Below, in pieces: positions 27,994-37,644 of a stretch of DNA of 64,000 nt (position 1 is the first letter of the stretch; the number at the start of each line of letters is the position of its first letter). The translations under genes were made by a program, and so were the position numbers. The notes beneath the pieces are model-generated. The model saw only the letters and a list, made by a program, of their open reading frames with translations, did not search any database and was not told where the DNA came from. The stretch is from Treponema sp. (GTDB lineage: Bacteria; Spirochaetota; Spirochaetia; Treponematales; Treponemataceae), in contig JAILIC010000095.1 of the NCBI GenBank assembly GCA_024695475.1, positions 1-64,000 on the forward strand. Reading direction: 5' to 3'.

Positions 27994-30061
27994 ATTTTAA
28001 ATACACCATGAGCAGCATGATATCGCTGTTGCGTATACCAGATATACGGCTTGCTTGTCCTAACGTGAGTGGACGGACTTTTTCAAGCTTTTGGCGGGAC
28101 TCTGCTGAAAGGGATACAATCTTGCCGTAGTCAAAGTCTGGTGGAATATGAAAACCTTCCATTTTATGTAGTTTTTCAACACGTCTGTCTTGTCGTGCAA
28201 TGTAGTATTGATACTTAAAGTCTGTTTGTGCCATCTCCCATTCTTTTTGACTATAGCCGGGATTTGAGGCCTTTGGATCTTTTGCAAGCAAGGCAAGTAT
28301 CTGTGCTTCACGCTCGTACTTTTCATTTGTTTTATCAAATTGAGACTGTGTTTTAATACCAGCTTCATAGCCATAGTGGCACAAGCGGTGATCAGCTGTA
28401 TCATAGCGTAGTTTAAGGCGGTATTCCGCACGGGCAGTAAACATGCGATATGGCTCTTTTGTACCAAGAGTGACCAGATCATCGATAAGTACACCGATAT
28501 AGGCTTCATCACGTCCTAATATGAGCGGTGTATACGTAGGTATGCTATGGAAGTTGGTAAAGCCAGCGTTCTTTTGAGCTTCTTCTTCGGCACTGTTGAG
28601 GGCTTGTGTTTGACGGGCGCTCAGTGTTGCAAATTCTTTTAGTTCCTCTGGCGAAAAGTTTGGTTTCATTTGTAAACAACCACCTTCTGCAGAGCAGGGA
28701 ACACCGCCCATCGCATCGGATGACTCACACAATGGTCCACAGAAGGTGCGATGCTCACGGGCATAATAACCTGCGTTGATACCAGCAACGAGTCCTTGTC
28801 CCGCAGCTTCTTCATATCCAGAGGTACCGTTTATTTGACCTGCATTAAAAAGACCTGCTACACGCTTTGTCTCGAGAGAAGGATAGAGCTGTGTTGGCTC
28901 TACATAGTCGTATTCGACAGCATAGCCGGGACGGCTTGCAACCGCATGTTCAAAACCTGGCAGTGTATGCATAAAGGCGATTTGGACAGGTTCTGGCAAT
29001 GAAGAAGAAAAACCGTTGAGATACATTTCTTCTGTTGCTAAACTTTCTGGCTCGATAAATATCTGATGGCGCTCGCGATCAGCAAAGCGCATAACTTTAT
29101 CTTCGATGGATGGACAGTAGCGAGGTCCTACACCGTGTATTTTACCGCTGTACAAAGGAGAGCGGTTTATATTGGCACGGATGATATCATGTGTGGCGTT
29201 GTTGGTATATACAACGTGACAAGGTATCATTGGTCGGTCTACCGTTTCATTGTCAAATGAAAAAGGAATGATCTCTTCATCAGAGGGTTGTTCTTCTAAT
29301 ACTGAAAAGTCTATTGTGTGTTTGAGTACGCGTGGAGGAGTACCTGTTTTAAGCCGTCCCGTAGTAAAACCGAGTCTTCTGAGGGATTCTGTTAAGCCAA
29401 ATGCGCCAGCTTCGCCAATGCGTCCGCAAGGAGCATCATAGTCACCAATAAAGATTCTGCCCCCTAAGAAAGTGCCTGTTGTCAGTACTACAGCTCTAAC
29501 AGGGATGATACGTCCGCGTTCTGTGACAACTCCAGTTACCTTTTGTCGCATGCCGGATCGGGCAGCCTCTGTTGCATTTGTATCAACATAGCCTCGTGTT
29601 TCGCCTGGAATGGAGCCAGATGCGGCCGCTGAGTCAGCGTCTCCTGGTAACTTGGTATCACTGGCAGTCGTAAGGATATCGACGACGGTATCCATTAATG
29701 TATAGAGATTTGGTTGTTGTTCAACGGTATGTCTGGCAAGCTCTGAGTAGAGAATTTTGTCTGCCTGTGAGCGTGGTGCTTGTACCGCAGGACCGCGGCT
29801 TTTGTTAAGCAGACGAAATTGTATCATGGATTTGTCGATAAGTTTACCCATCTCTCCACCAAGGGCATCTATCTCTTTTACAATGTTACCTTTAGCAATA
29901 CCTCCGATTGAAGGATTGCACGACATTCTTCCAATAGAGTCGATTGTTTGAGTGATGAGAACAGTTTTGAGTCCCATACGTGCTGCTGCAAGTGCTGCTT
30001 CAATACCTGCATGTCCGCCTCCAGCAACAGCTACATCATAATAATCATAAAAACCAGCCAT
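27992..30061 (-). CDS. mnmG: tRNA uridine-5-carboxymethylaminomethyl modification enzyme MnmG (GidA)
   Basis: DVAVAGGGHAGIEAALAAARMG; SCNPSIGGIAKGNIVKEIDALGG; RPGYAVEYDYVEPTQLYPSLETK; start at 30061. Confidence 0.94.
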   Translation of the reverse strand: MAGFYDYYDVAVAGGGHAGIEAALAAARMGLKTVLITQTIDSIGRMSCNPSIGGIAKGNIVKEIDALGGEMGKLIDKSMIQFRLLNKSRGPAVQAPRSQADKILYSELARHTVEQQPNLYTLMDTVVDILTTASDTKLPGDADSAAASGSIPGETRGYVDTNATEAARSGMRQKVTGVVTERGRIIPVRAVVLTTGTFLGGRIFIGDYDAPCGRIGEAGAFGLTESLRRLGFTTGRLKTGTPPRVLKHTIDFSVLEEQPSDEEIIPFSFDNETVDRPMIPCHVVYTNNATHDIIRANINRSPLYSGKIHGVGPRYCPSIEDKVMRFADRERHQIFIEPESLATEEMYLNGFSSSLPEPVQIAFMHTLPGFEHAVASRPGYAVEYDYVEPTQLYPSLETKRVAGLFNAGQINGTSGYEEAAGQGLVAGINAGYYAREHRTFCGPLCESSDAMGGVPCSAEGGCLQMKPNFSPEELKEFATLSARQTQALNSAEEEAQKNAGFTNFHSIPTYTPLILGRDEAYIGVLIDDLVTLGTKEPYRMFTARAEYRLKLRYDTADHRLCHYGYEAGIKTQSQFDKTNEKYEREAQILALLAKDPKASNPGYSQKEWEMAQTDFKYQYYIARQDRRVEKLHKMEGFHIPPDFDYGKIVSLSAESRQKLEKVRPLTLGQASRISGIRNSDIMLLMVYLK

Positions 30062-30197
30062 AGTAAAAAGAGTATAGCGTTTATACGGCAAGAGGGCAAT
30101 AAATAATTGTGCTCTGTACTCATGTTGTATAAGGGTTTTTCGGTCTCTATAATGACGAGAATGCCTTGGTGCAGTATACTGGTGATAAGATAAAGAT

Positions 30198-31226
30198 ATG
30201 AAAAAGTATAGTATTGCGTTGCTTTGTATCATGTTGTACCTGTGTCAATTTAGTGTTGCACTGGGTACAAAAGATATTGCATATACTGAGGAGGTATCAG
30301 ATGATATTCAGGAAGATTATGGGTTTTCTGAAGGAACTGTTACCTGGATTGTTCCTGGTAAGGCCGGTGGTGGCTCAGACCTTGCAATCCGTTGCTATTC
30401 AGAAGCAATGATGAAGCTTTTGGGGATCTCTAATTTTGTGGTCAACTGCGATACCAATACGGAGGCTCATTCACTCATTGCACATGCAAAACCAGATGGC
30501 TCGTATCTCATGCTTGCAACAGCGGCATTAAATATTCAGTTTATTACATATCATGCGACTGTAAATCCTAAAACAGATCTTACTTTGATAGCAGCAATGC
30601 AAGATAATGGCTTTGCAGCTTTGTGCGCACCAGTAAAAGCTCCCTATAATACTTTTGATGAAATGGTTCAGTATGCCAAAGAGCATCCTGGAAAACTTAA
30701 GGCTGGCTTTCCTGAGGCGGGTAATAATTCCTTTCAATTTGCTCTTATCGAAAAAGAAACAGGTGCTGTATTTTCAAAAGCTGATTGTCCTTCTGAGGCA
30801 GATCGTCTGGTTCATCTTGCCAGTAGGTTTATCGATTTGGGATTTGTGACGCTCCAAAATGCAATAAAGTATGAGCGCGACGGTAAACTAAAAGTGATTG
30901 CTACTATGGCGGGGGATGGAAAACGTATTATAGATTATGAACGTGCTTTACCTGATAATTACAAGACAATGCAGGAACAAGGCTATAAAGGATGCTTTTG
31001 GAATGTACAGCACTATGTCTATGGACCAGCTGGTATGGATGCTGTTCTGGTAGATAAAATAAATCGCACACTTAAAGTGTTGTACGATGACGAAACATGC
31101 AGAAATAAGATAGCAAGCCTCGGTCAGATACCTGAATGGCACGATATTGCGGAATCACTTATCATCCGCGATGCTGAGTATGATGCAGAAGTTGCTATTG
31201 CTAAGTTTCTTGATTTTATACCATAA
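30198..31226 (+). CDS. Tripartite tricarboxylate transporter substrate-binding protein (TctC/Bug family)
   Basis: VTWIVPGKAGGGSDLAIRCYSEAM; no TctA/TctB neighbour. Confidence 0.8.
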   Translation: MKKYSIALLCIMLYLCQFSVALGTKDIAYTEEVSDDIQEDYGFSEGTVTWIVPGKAGGGSDLAIRCYSEAMMKLLGISNFVVNCDTNTEAHSLIAHAKPDGSYLMLATAALNIQFITYHATVNPKTDLTLIAAMQDNGFAALCAPVKAPYNTFDEMVQYAKEHPGKLKAGFPEAGNNSFQFALIEKETGAVFSKADCPSEADRLVHLASRFIDLGFVTLQNAIKYERDGKLKVIATMAGDGKRIIDYERALPDNYKTMQEQGYKGCFWNVQHYVYGPAGMDAVLVDKINRTLKVLYDDETCRNKIASLGQIPEWHDIAESLIIRDAEYDAEVAIAKFLDFIP

Positions 31227-31272
31227 ACGGCAAAGAATAACTGTAAGCACCGACTCAGCATGAGCTGTGTGT

Positions 31273-32313
31273 TTACGGCATCAACTGCTTGTTAAGTTCT
31301 CCATTCCAAGCAGCATCTTCAGCTTGCAAGTATTCTTCTTTTTGAGTCTTTGGTATAAAAGCAGCTTTGAATGCATTTTGAATTAAAGTGTTGATTTCTT
31401 CCATAGAAAAGTGCAACTCAGTATGCAAATTCCATAGCTCATCAGTCAAAGATACTTTGAAAAACACTGGGTCATCGGTATTAACCGTTACGTGTACTCC
31501 AGCATCAAACAACTGCCTGATAGGATGTTTTTTCATTTCGGTTACAATCTTTTTGGTAAAAGTGTTGCTTGTTGGACAAACTTCCAGAGGCAGCTGTTTT
31601 TCTGCAAGGTAGGCAATGAGCTTTGGATCCTGTATAGAGGTAATACCATGTCCAATACGCTCTACATGCAGATAATTGATGGCATCCCACATTGATTCGG
31701 GACCAACATCTTCACCAGCATGAGCAACAACATGAACTCCATCTTTTATTGCCTGGTCATAGACAGGTGCAAAGTCTTTTGCAGGACCTTTTTGCTCAGC
31801 ACCACCTAAACCGATCCCGATAAAATGCTCATTGATATTTGCCTTAAACAGCTTGTAATTGTTCATGGCATTGTCGCAACCAAAGGTACGAGAAACATCA
31901 ACAAGCATTTTGATGGTTCTACCAGTTTCTTTTTTAATTTTTTCGATATTACGAGAAATAACTGCTACCATCTCAGCATAGTCAAATCCCTTTTTAAGGA
32001 ATGCAGTAGGAGCTATAAAGGCTTCGCAGTACACGATATTGTTTTCGATCAGATAGTTTTTGAAGTCCTCAAAAACTAAGTTAAAGTCATCGGGAGACTG
32101 GAATAGATCCTGTACTTTCAAAAAAGCCTGAATAAAGCCGTTCAAATCAGAGTAAGAAAAAAGATCGTGCTGTTCTTGCTCGGTTATAGGCGTACCAAAA
32201 CGTTTGAGGTACAACTTTTTTACGGATTCAAGTGAGATAATAGCTTCTATATGAATATGAATCTCAGCCTTTGGAATACTTCTTAAAAAAGAATAAAACG
32301 CTTCCTTTTTCAC
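31273..32313 (-). CDS. Adenosine deaminase family protein
   Basis: PKAEIHIHIEA, VVAHAGEDVGPESMWDAI, RIGHGI, CPTSN, VTVNTDDP. Confidence 0.93.
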   Translation of the reverse strand: MKKEAFYSFLRSIPKAEIHIHIEAIISLESVKKLYLKRFGTPITEQEQHDLFSYSDLNGFIQAFLKVQDLFQSPDDFNLVFEDFKNYLIENNIVYCEAFIAPTAFLKKGFDYAEMVAVISRNIEKIKKETGRTIKMLVDVSRTFGCDNAMNNYKLFKANINEHFIGIGLGGAEQKGPAKDFAPVYDQAIKDGVHVVAHAGEDVGPESMWDAINYLHVERIGHGITSIQDPKLIAYLAEKQLPLEVCPTSNTFTKKIVTEMKKHPIRQLFDAGVHVTVNTDDPVFFKVSLTDELWNLHTELHFSMEEINTLIQNAFKAAFIPKTQKEEYLQAEDAAWNGELNKQLMP

Positions 32314-32376
32314 GATCTACTTCTCCTCATCTTTGTATCTATTTTCTATATCGACATAAATTACTTTTATTTTAAT

Positions 32377-34188
32377 TTATACGTGCAATAGTTGTTCCAA
32401 TTGAGTAACCAGCTGTGCAAACGTATCCAATGCCGCCTGTACCGGCTCTGGTGATGACATATCAACACCTGCAACTTTGAGCGAATCTATTGGATAGCGT
32501 GATCCACCTGACTTGAGGAACTTGTAATAATCTTCACGTTCTTGCTCTCCGCCATGTATGACTCTGTTTGCCAGTGCAAGAGCGGCAGAAATACCGGTAG
32601 CATATTTGTATACATAGAATTCTCCGTAGAAATGTGGAATACGTAAACCTTCCATGTCGCTGTTTGACTCAAAATGCATTTCTGGACCAAAGTACTGTTC
32701 CAGCAGAGAGCGATAGGTACTACGTAATACTTCAGCAGTCAAAGGAGTTCCTTGCTCAACCAGTTCATGGGTTTTAAGCTCATATTCGGCAAACATGGTC
32801 TGTCGATGTAAAGTTGCTAAAATGTCATTTGCCCGCATTGCCAAGAGATACGCTTTCATGTCGTCTGTTTTTGCATTTTTAAACAGATACTCGAATACCA
32901 GTTCCTCATTAAATGTTGAGGCAACTTCGGCTTCAAATATCGTATAGTTATACTGCATGTACGGATTATTGTGTGCCGAATACCAGGAGTGCATGGAGTG
33001 TCCACCTTCATGTGCCATGGTAAAAACATCTCTGATGACGGAATCCTTGTAATTCAAAAGAATGTAGGGATATCCTGTGTAACAGCCACTTGAAAAAGCA
33101 CCGCTACGTTTGCCTTTATTTTCATAACGATCTACCCAGCCATTTTTGAGACCATTACAGAGTATGTCGGTATAGGCAGTCCCTAATGGTGCGAGTGCAT
33201 TGCGGCAGATTTCAACAGCCTCATCATATGACGTTTTGGTTGAGACATTTTTTACTAAAGGAACATAAACGTCATAATGGCGCAACTCGTCAACGCCCAA
33301 TACCTTTTTGCGTAGCGTATAAAAACGATGTAGTGGGGAAAGGTTTTTGTGTACGGTATCGATTAAATTATGGTAGACACTTGTTGGTACTTTATTGCCA
33401 TACAGCGCCATTTCAAGACAAGAGTTGTAGCCTCGTGCCTGCATCTCAAAAACGTCCTGATTAACGGAACCTGCATACAGACTGGCAAGTACATGCTGAT
33501 TTTGCTCAAATACACCGTAGAATTGTGTATATGCCGTCTTTCGGATTTCTCTGTCAGGATTATCCATAAATTGGCTCCAGGTTGACTGGGTAAGCGGTTG
33601 CTGTTCCCCGTGGACATCGATAGTACCAAAACTCATGTCGACATTTGTCAGTTGCTCAAAGGTTTGTCGTGCAACTTGTGATGGTTGAGCCTGGAGTGCC
33701 AAGAGACGCTCTTCTTTTTCGCTCAGTGTGTATGGTTTTTGATGTAAAATCTTTTCTATATAAATACGGTAATCGTTAAACTCTGGCTTTGTGATCCATG
33801 TACAGATACTATCATCAGGAATGGCAAGAATTTCTGTTTCAAAAAAACTCAATGTTGCTGATGCTTTTGCATAGGCCATTTGAACTCTGCCTTCGCGGTC
33901 GAGAGCCTGGGCATCACTTTGGTCCTGACAGTTTTGTAAGCTGGCATAGTTCCAGACAAGCTCTATATTTTTTGAAAACTGCTCATACGCTTGTAGGGCT
34001 GATAATAATATATCTGATGAGGTTGCGAGCTTTCCCTTAAAAGCTGCAATTTTAGATACTTGTTCATCGACTTGAGCGAGGCTTTTTTCCCATTCGTCAT
34101 TAGTTTTAAATAGGGTCGTTAAATCCCATTTATCAGAATCGGGAATATCTTTTCTTTCTGGTATTGTTTTTGTATTTAAAGTAGACAT
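32377..34188 (-). CDS. pepF: Oligoendopeptidase F
   Basis: MAHEGGHSMHSW zinc motif; WDLTTLFKTNDEW; start at 34188. Confidence 0.94.
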   Translation of the reverse strand: MSTLNTKTIPERKDIPDSDKWDLTTLFKTNDEWEKSLAQVDEQVSKIAAFKGKLATSSDILLSALQAYEQFSKNIELVWNYASLQNCQDQSDAQALDREGRVQMAYAKASATLSFFETEILAIPDDSICTWITKPEFNDYRIYIEKILHQKPYTLSEKEERLLALQAQPSQVARQTFEQLTNVDMSFGTIDVHGEQQPLTQSTWSQFMDNPDREIRKTAYTQFYGVFEQNQHVLASLYAGSVNQDVFEMQARGYNSCLEMALYGNKVPTSVYHNLIDTVHKNLSPLHRFYTLRKKVLGVDELRHYDVYVPLVKNVSTKTSYDEAVEICRNALAPLGTAYTDILCNGLKNGWVDRYENKGKRSGAFSSGCYTGYPYILLNYKDSVIRDVFTMAHEGGHSMHSWYSAHNNPYMQYNYTIFEAEVASTFNEELVFEYLFKNAKTDDMKAYLLAMRANDILATLHRQTMFAEYELKTHELVEQGTPLTAEVLRSTYRSLLEQYFGPEMHFESNSDMEGLRIPHFYGEFYVYKYATGISAALALANRVIHGGEQEREDYYKFLKSGGSRYPIDSLKVAGVDMSSPEPVQAALDTFAQLVTQLEQLLHV

Positions 34189-34332
34189 ACTACTAAGTAT
34201 ACCGCAGTCTGTTTGTAGGCTCAACAAAATTCATATAAACTCCTTTAAAGTTACGCAGATTCTCTTATAGCTCATTGTAATTTTTATGATTTGGCATATA
34301 CTTTAAGCATCAAAAACTATGGAGGAATAGGA

Positions 34333-35922
34333 ATGAAAAAGTACACAGCATTGTTAGCTGCCATTTCATTGGCGGTGGCAACATTGTGGACAGGTTGTCT
34401 ATCTAATAGTGGAACCGATGCAGAAACAAAACTGGTTGTTCTGCATGTAAATGATCATCATGGTTCTGTTACCAGTCGTAAAGACAAGGATGGTGTTGGA
34501 CATGGTGGTCTTGCTGAAAGAGCTACGTTTATAAAACAGGTACGTTCAGCCTACGACAATGTATTGGTATTGGATTCTGGCGATATCAATACTGGTATGG
34601 CTGTATCAAACATGTTTGATGCAGCACCTGATTTGGCTGCTCTCGATGCAATGGGATATGATGCCACAGTATTTGGCAATCATGAGTTTGATAAATCACT
34701 TGCCGTGCTAAAAAAGCAGATGGAGAGTACCAAATTCCCTTGGTTGTCAGCAAATATCAAATATAAAGATAACGGCAAGTATCTTGGTACTCCTTATATT
34801 ATCAAAAAATATAAAGGATTTACCGTTGGTATTTTTGGATTGACAACTCGCCGTACAGAGATTCTTGAAAATCCTGATGAAAGTCTTGAGTTCTTTGACG
34901 AAATCGAAACTGCAAAAGAAATGGTTTCATTCCTGCGCAACAAGAAAAAGGTTGATATCCTTATCGAGTTGGGACATCTTGGAGATGTTGAAGAAGTAAC
35001 TGGACATGAAACTTCTATAAAGCTGGCACAGGCTGTTGAAGGTATCGATCTTATCATCGATGGTCACTCACACTCATTCTTTGGTGAGCCAAAGGTAGTC
35101 AATGGAACTCCTATTGTTACTTCAAATGAGTGGGGTAAATATGTTGGACAGGCTGTCCTTACCATTAAGAATAAAAAGATTGTAGATTTTGCATGGAGCC
35201 CAGTAGAAATTACTGATAAAGCTTTCCCACCTGATGCAGAGGTATCAGCATTGCTTAAGCCATACTTGGACAAGGCTGCTGCAGAATTGCAGACCATACA
35301 GATGACCACTAGTGAGGAATTCCCATTTGGTGCTAAATTGCCACGTTATATGGAAATGGCAATAGGTGACTTGGTATGTGATGCAACTGTTGCTCAGCTG
35401 GAAAAACTTGGCGTTGATGTAGACTTTGCATTCCATGGTGGCGGAACAATCCGTACAGGTTTGCCACAGGGTCCGGTAACAAAAGAGCAGATTATTACTA
35501 TGCTGCCATTTGAAAACTATATCTATGTTATCACCCTCAAAGGCTCTACTTTAAAAGAACTGTTTGAGTACATCGCTACCCTTAATCAGGGTGCTGGTGG
35601 CTTTGCTCAGGTATCAAAAGAAGTAAGCTATACGCTTACCTATGATGAGCAGGGACGTAACGGTAAAATCTCTGATGTCACTATCAATGGTAAACCAATT
35701 GATGACAATAAAATCTATCATGTTGGTACTACCGACTATAATGCAGAAGGTGGTGACGGTTATGTAATCCTGAAAAACAAGCGTGAAGAAGCTCCATATA
35801 ATTCTTCATTGTTGTTGAGTGATATGTTCATTGAATACGTAAAGAGTTTGCCACAACCTATCGCACCAAAAACTGATGGTCGTATCAAGGTTATTGGCGG
35901 TACGTTGCCTAATAAAAAATAG
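34333..35922 (+). CDS. 5'-nucleotidase/2',3'-cyclic phosphodiesterase family lipoprotein
   Basis: Lipobox LWTGC; VLHVNDHHG, GDINTG, FGNHEFD, DGHSHS; start at 34333. Confidence 0.92.
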   Translation: MKKYTALLAAISLAVATLWTGCLSNSGTDAETKLVVLHVNDHHGSVTSRKDKDGVGHGGLAERATFIKQVRSAYDNVLVLDSGDINTGMAVSNMFDAAPDLAALDAMGYDATVFGNHEFDKSLAVLKKQMESTKFPWLSANIKYKDNGKYLGTPYIIKKYKGFTVGIFGLTTRRTEILENPDESLEFFDEIETAKEMVSFLRNKKKVDILIELGHLGDVEEVTGHETSIKLAQAVEGIDLIIDGHSHSFFGEPKVVNGTPIVTSNEWGKYVGQAVLTIKNKKIVDFAWSPVEITDKAFPPDAEVSALLKPYLDKAAAELQTIQMTTSEEFPFGAKLPRYMEMAIGDLVCDATVAQLEKLGVDVDFAFHGGGTIRTGLPQGPVTKEQIITMLPFENYIYVITLKGSTLKELFEYIATLNQGAGGFAQVSKEVSYTLTYDEQGRNGKISDVTINGKPIDDNKIYHVGTTDYNAEGGDGYVILKNKREEAPYNSSLLLSDMFIEYVKSLPQPIAPKTDGRIKVIGGTLPNKK

Positions 35923-35935
35923 TTTTTAGCTATTG

Positions 35936-35967
35936 AGCAGAAGGGGGATTTTTCCCTTCTGCTTTTT
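35936..35967 (+). terminator. Terminator after 5'-nucleotidase gene
   Basis: AGCAGAAGGG...CCCTTCTGCT followed by T5. Confidence 0.85.
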
Positions 35968-35973
35968 GCTTTT

Positions 35974-36573
35974 TTAATCTTGCGGTACTACACAGGCTGT
36001 CGAATCCATGACGATACGGCCTTTCATTTTTATGCCGACTGCACAGCAGGGAATACAGTATTCCTTGTATTTGCAGGTTTTACAATTGCTTTCAGGGCTG
36101 TCTTCTACACTGCGTAATTGAGCAAGCGTAGGTGACTCATTCCAGTAAGATGCAATCGATGTATAGTTTTCTTCGATTTCGATATGGCGGCATGGAGTAA
36201 GCTTGCCATCAACACTGACAGAAATACCGTCTCTACCTGCTCCACATCCCTTTAATATTCCCCTGTTTGTATTCATAAAAAAAGTATGTCCAAGCATTGC
36301 CTTTAATGGTGAGTAGCAAGATTCTACTCCTATAGAGACTGGCCCGTCATAGTTTTTTATGATTGAGCGTATTGCTTGCATTTGTTCATATGTTGGTATG
36401 CTTGTTAAGTGATGAGTAGAGTCTGGCTTAAAAACAAGTATTGCCAATCCTTTGACATCAAACTTCTCGGCGAGCTTTATCATTTCAGTAAAATCATCAG
36501 CGTTATAAGAGTGCATGACCCAGTTGATGTAGCGGTTTTCAAAGTGGAGATCGACAAGATTTTTGTAGTGCAG
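35974..36573 (-). pseudogene. 5'-truncated radical SAM/SPASM domain protein (lacks the radical-SAM CxxxCxxC region)
   Basis: C-terminal SPASM-like Cys cluster (CGAGRDGISVSVDGKLTPCRH...CKTCKYKEYCIPCC); protein-like sequence LHYKNLVDLHFENRYINWV extends upstream of the only ATG to an in-frame TAA at 36576-36574. Confidence 0.75.
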
Positions 36574-36661
36574 TTAGAGCAAGGTCATAACTATATTATA
36601 AATGATATCTATTTTGATGTAAAATAAAAAAATATATACATTTTTCCAGTAATAAAATAGT

Positions 36662-36691
36662 TTGACGACTTTGCAGTGTGAATGATATAAT
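36662..36691 (+). promoter_or_regulatory. Sigma70-type promoter for the NHLM export operon
   Basis: TTGACG (36662-36667), 18-nt spacer, TATAAT (36686-36691). Confidence 0.65.
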
Positions 36692-36711
36692 TTATTAAGT
36701 GTATTTAAATT

Positions 36712-37644
36712 GTGAAACAAAAACTGTCAGGTAAAAACGTGTTGCAGGCACTTGCTGACCGATATTATCAGCTGTATATAACACCTGCTAGCGGTATGAG
36801 TTCATCTCCTCTTTATAAAGCTATCGTCGCTCGAGGCGAGGTGCCTGATGAAATTTCTGGTGTTTTAAAAACGTTTCCTGATGGTTTTACTGGTTGTGAA
36901 TATGACCAGTTGTTTATGATAGATACTCCTGTTGGAGAAATTGAAGGGGTGTATCTGTATACCCGAAGTGACTTTGAGCGCTTTATCCAAGTACTTGCTT
37001 ATAAATGCGAAGATAAAACAGTACCTCCGACTATGGGTTCTTGTGCCATTATGGGTATAACTAACTGGCGCAAGATAGAAGCACATAAAAAAAAGTTTTT
37101 TGATGATGGTGGTTTTGCCTTGCAGTGGTTTAATGAATTTGAAAGGTTTACCGCTGATAAAAAAAATTATCAAGATAGAATCATTGTCATAAGCCGTGGT
37201 AATTACAGTGCAGTTCCTGCATCTGCAGTCAATATAGAAGAAAATACATGGCTTGATAAGTCCATGACCATACGCTTGTATCATGAGAGCACGCATATCA
37301 TTTGCAGGGATCGCTTTCCTAAACAAAAACATGCCGTATGGGATGAGCTGTTGGCAGACTGCATAGGTTTAACTGCTGCTTTTGGTTTTTATGACAGGAC
37401 TGTCGCACTGCGCCTGCTGGGTATTGATGCCCGTGGTGAGTATATTGGTGGGCGGCTTGAAAATTACCTGGCACCAGGACAGACTATTGCAGATTTGCTG
37501 CCAGATGTATTTGCATGGACGTCCTATCTTGAAGCCGCTCTGTCCCATGACAGGGATGTACAAAATCAAGATGAATCGTTATTTGAAGTTTGTTTGAGTT
37601 TAGAATCTACATTTTGGAAAGAGGTATATCATGGCAGCAAATAA
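36712..37644 (+). CDS. Zincin-like protein of unknown family (HESTH motif) encoded in NHLM export operon
   Basis: MTIRLYHESTHIICRDRFPKQKHAVWDELLADCIGL (HExxH followed by DELLAD); GTG start; overlaps next ORF by 14 nt. Confidence 0.65.
   Translation: MKQKLSGKNVLQALADRYYQLYITPASGMSSSPLYKAIVARGEVPDEISGVLKTFPDGFTGCEYDQLFMIDTPVGEIEGVYLYTRSDFERFIQVLAYKCEDKTVPPTMGSCAIMGITNWRKIEAHKKKFFDDGGFALQWFNEFERFTADKKNYQDRIIVISRGNYSAVPASAVNIEENTWLDKSMTIRLYHESTHIICRDRFPKQKHAVWDELLADCIGLTAAFGFYDRTVALRLLGIDARGEYIGGRLENYLAPGQTIADLLPDVFAWTSYLEAALSHDRDVQNQDESLFEVCLSLESTFWKEVYHGSK

Noticed and set aside
30062-30232. N-terminal extension of MnmG ORF
   Set aside because: MAGFYDYYDVAVAGGGHAG gives the typical MnmG N-terminus; upstream text overlaps the divergent TctC gene start.
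36409-36627. 72-aa plus-strand ORF as a gene or NHLM precursor
   Set aside because: Most of it is antisense to the SPASM fragment. Only the last ~19 codons look like real coding sequence, so it was treated as a junction remnant.
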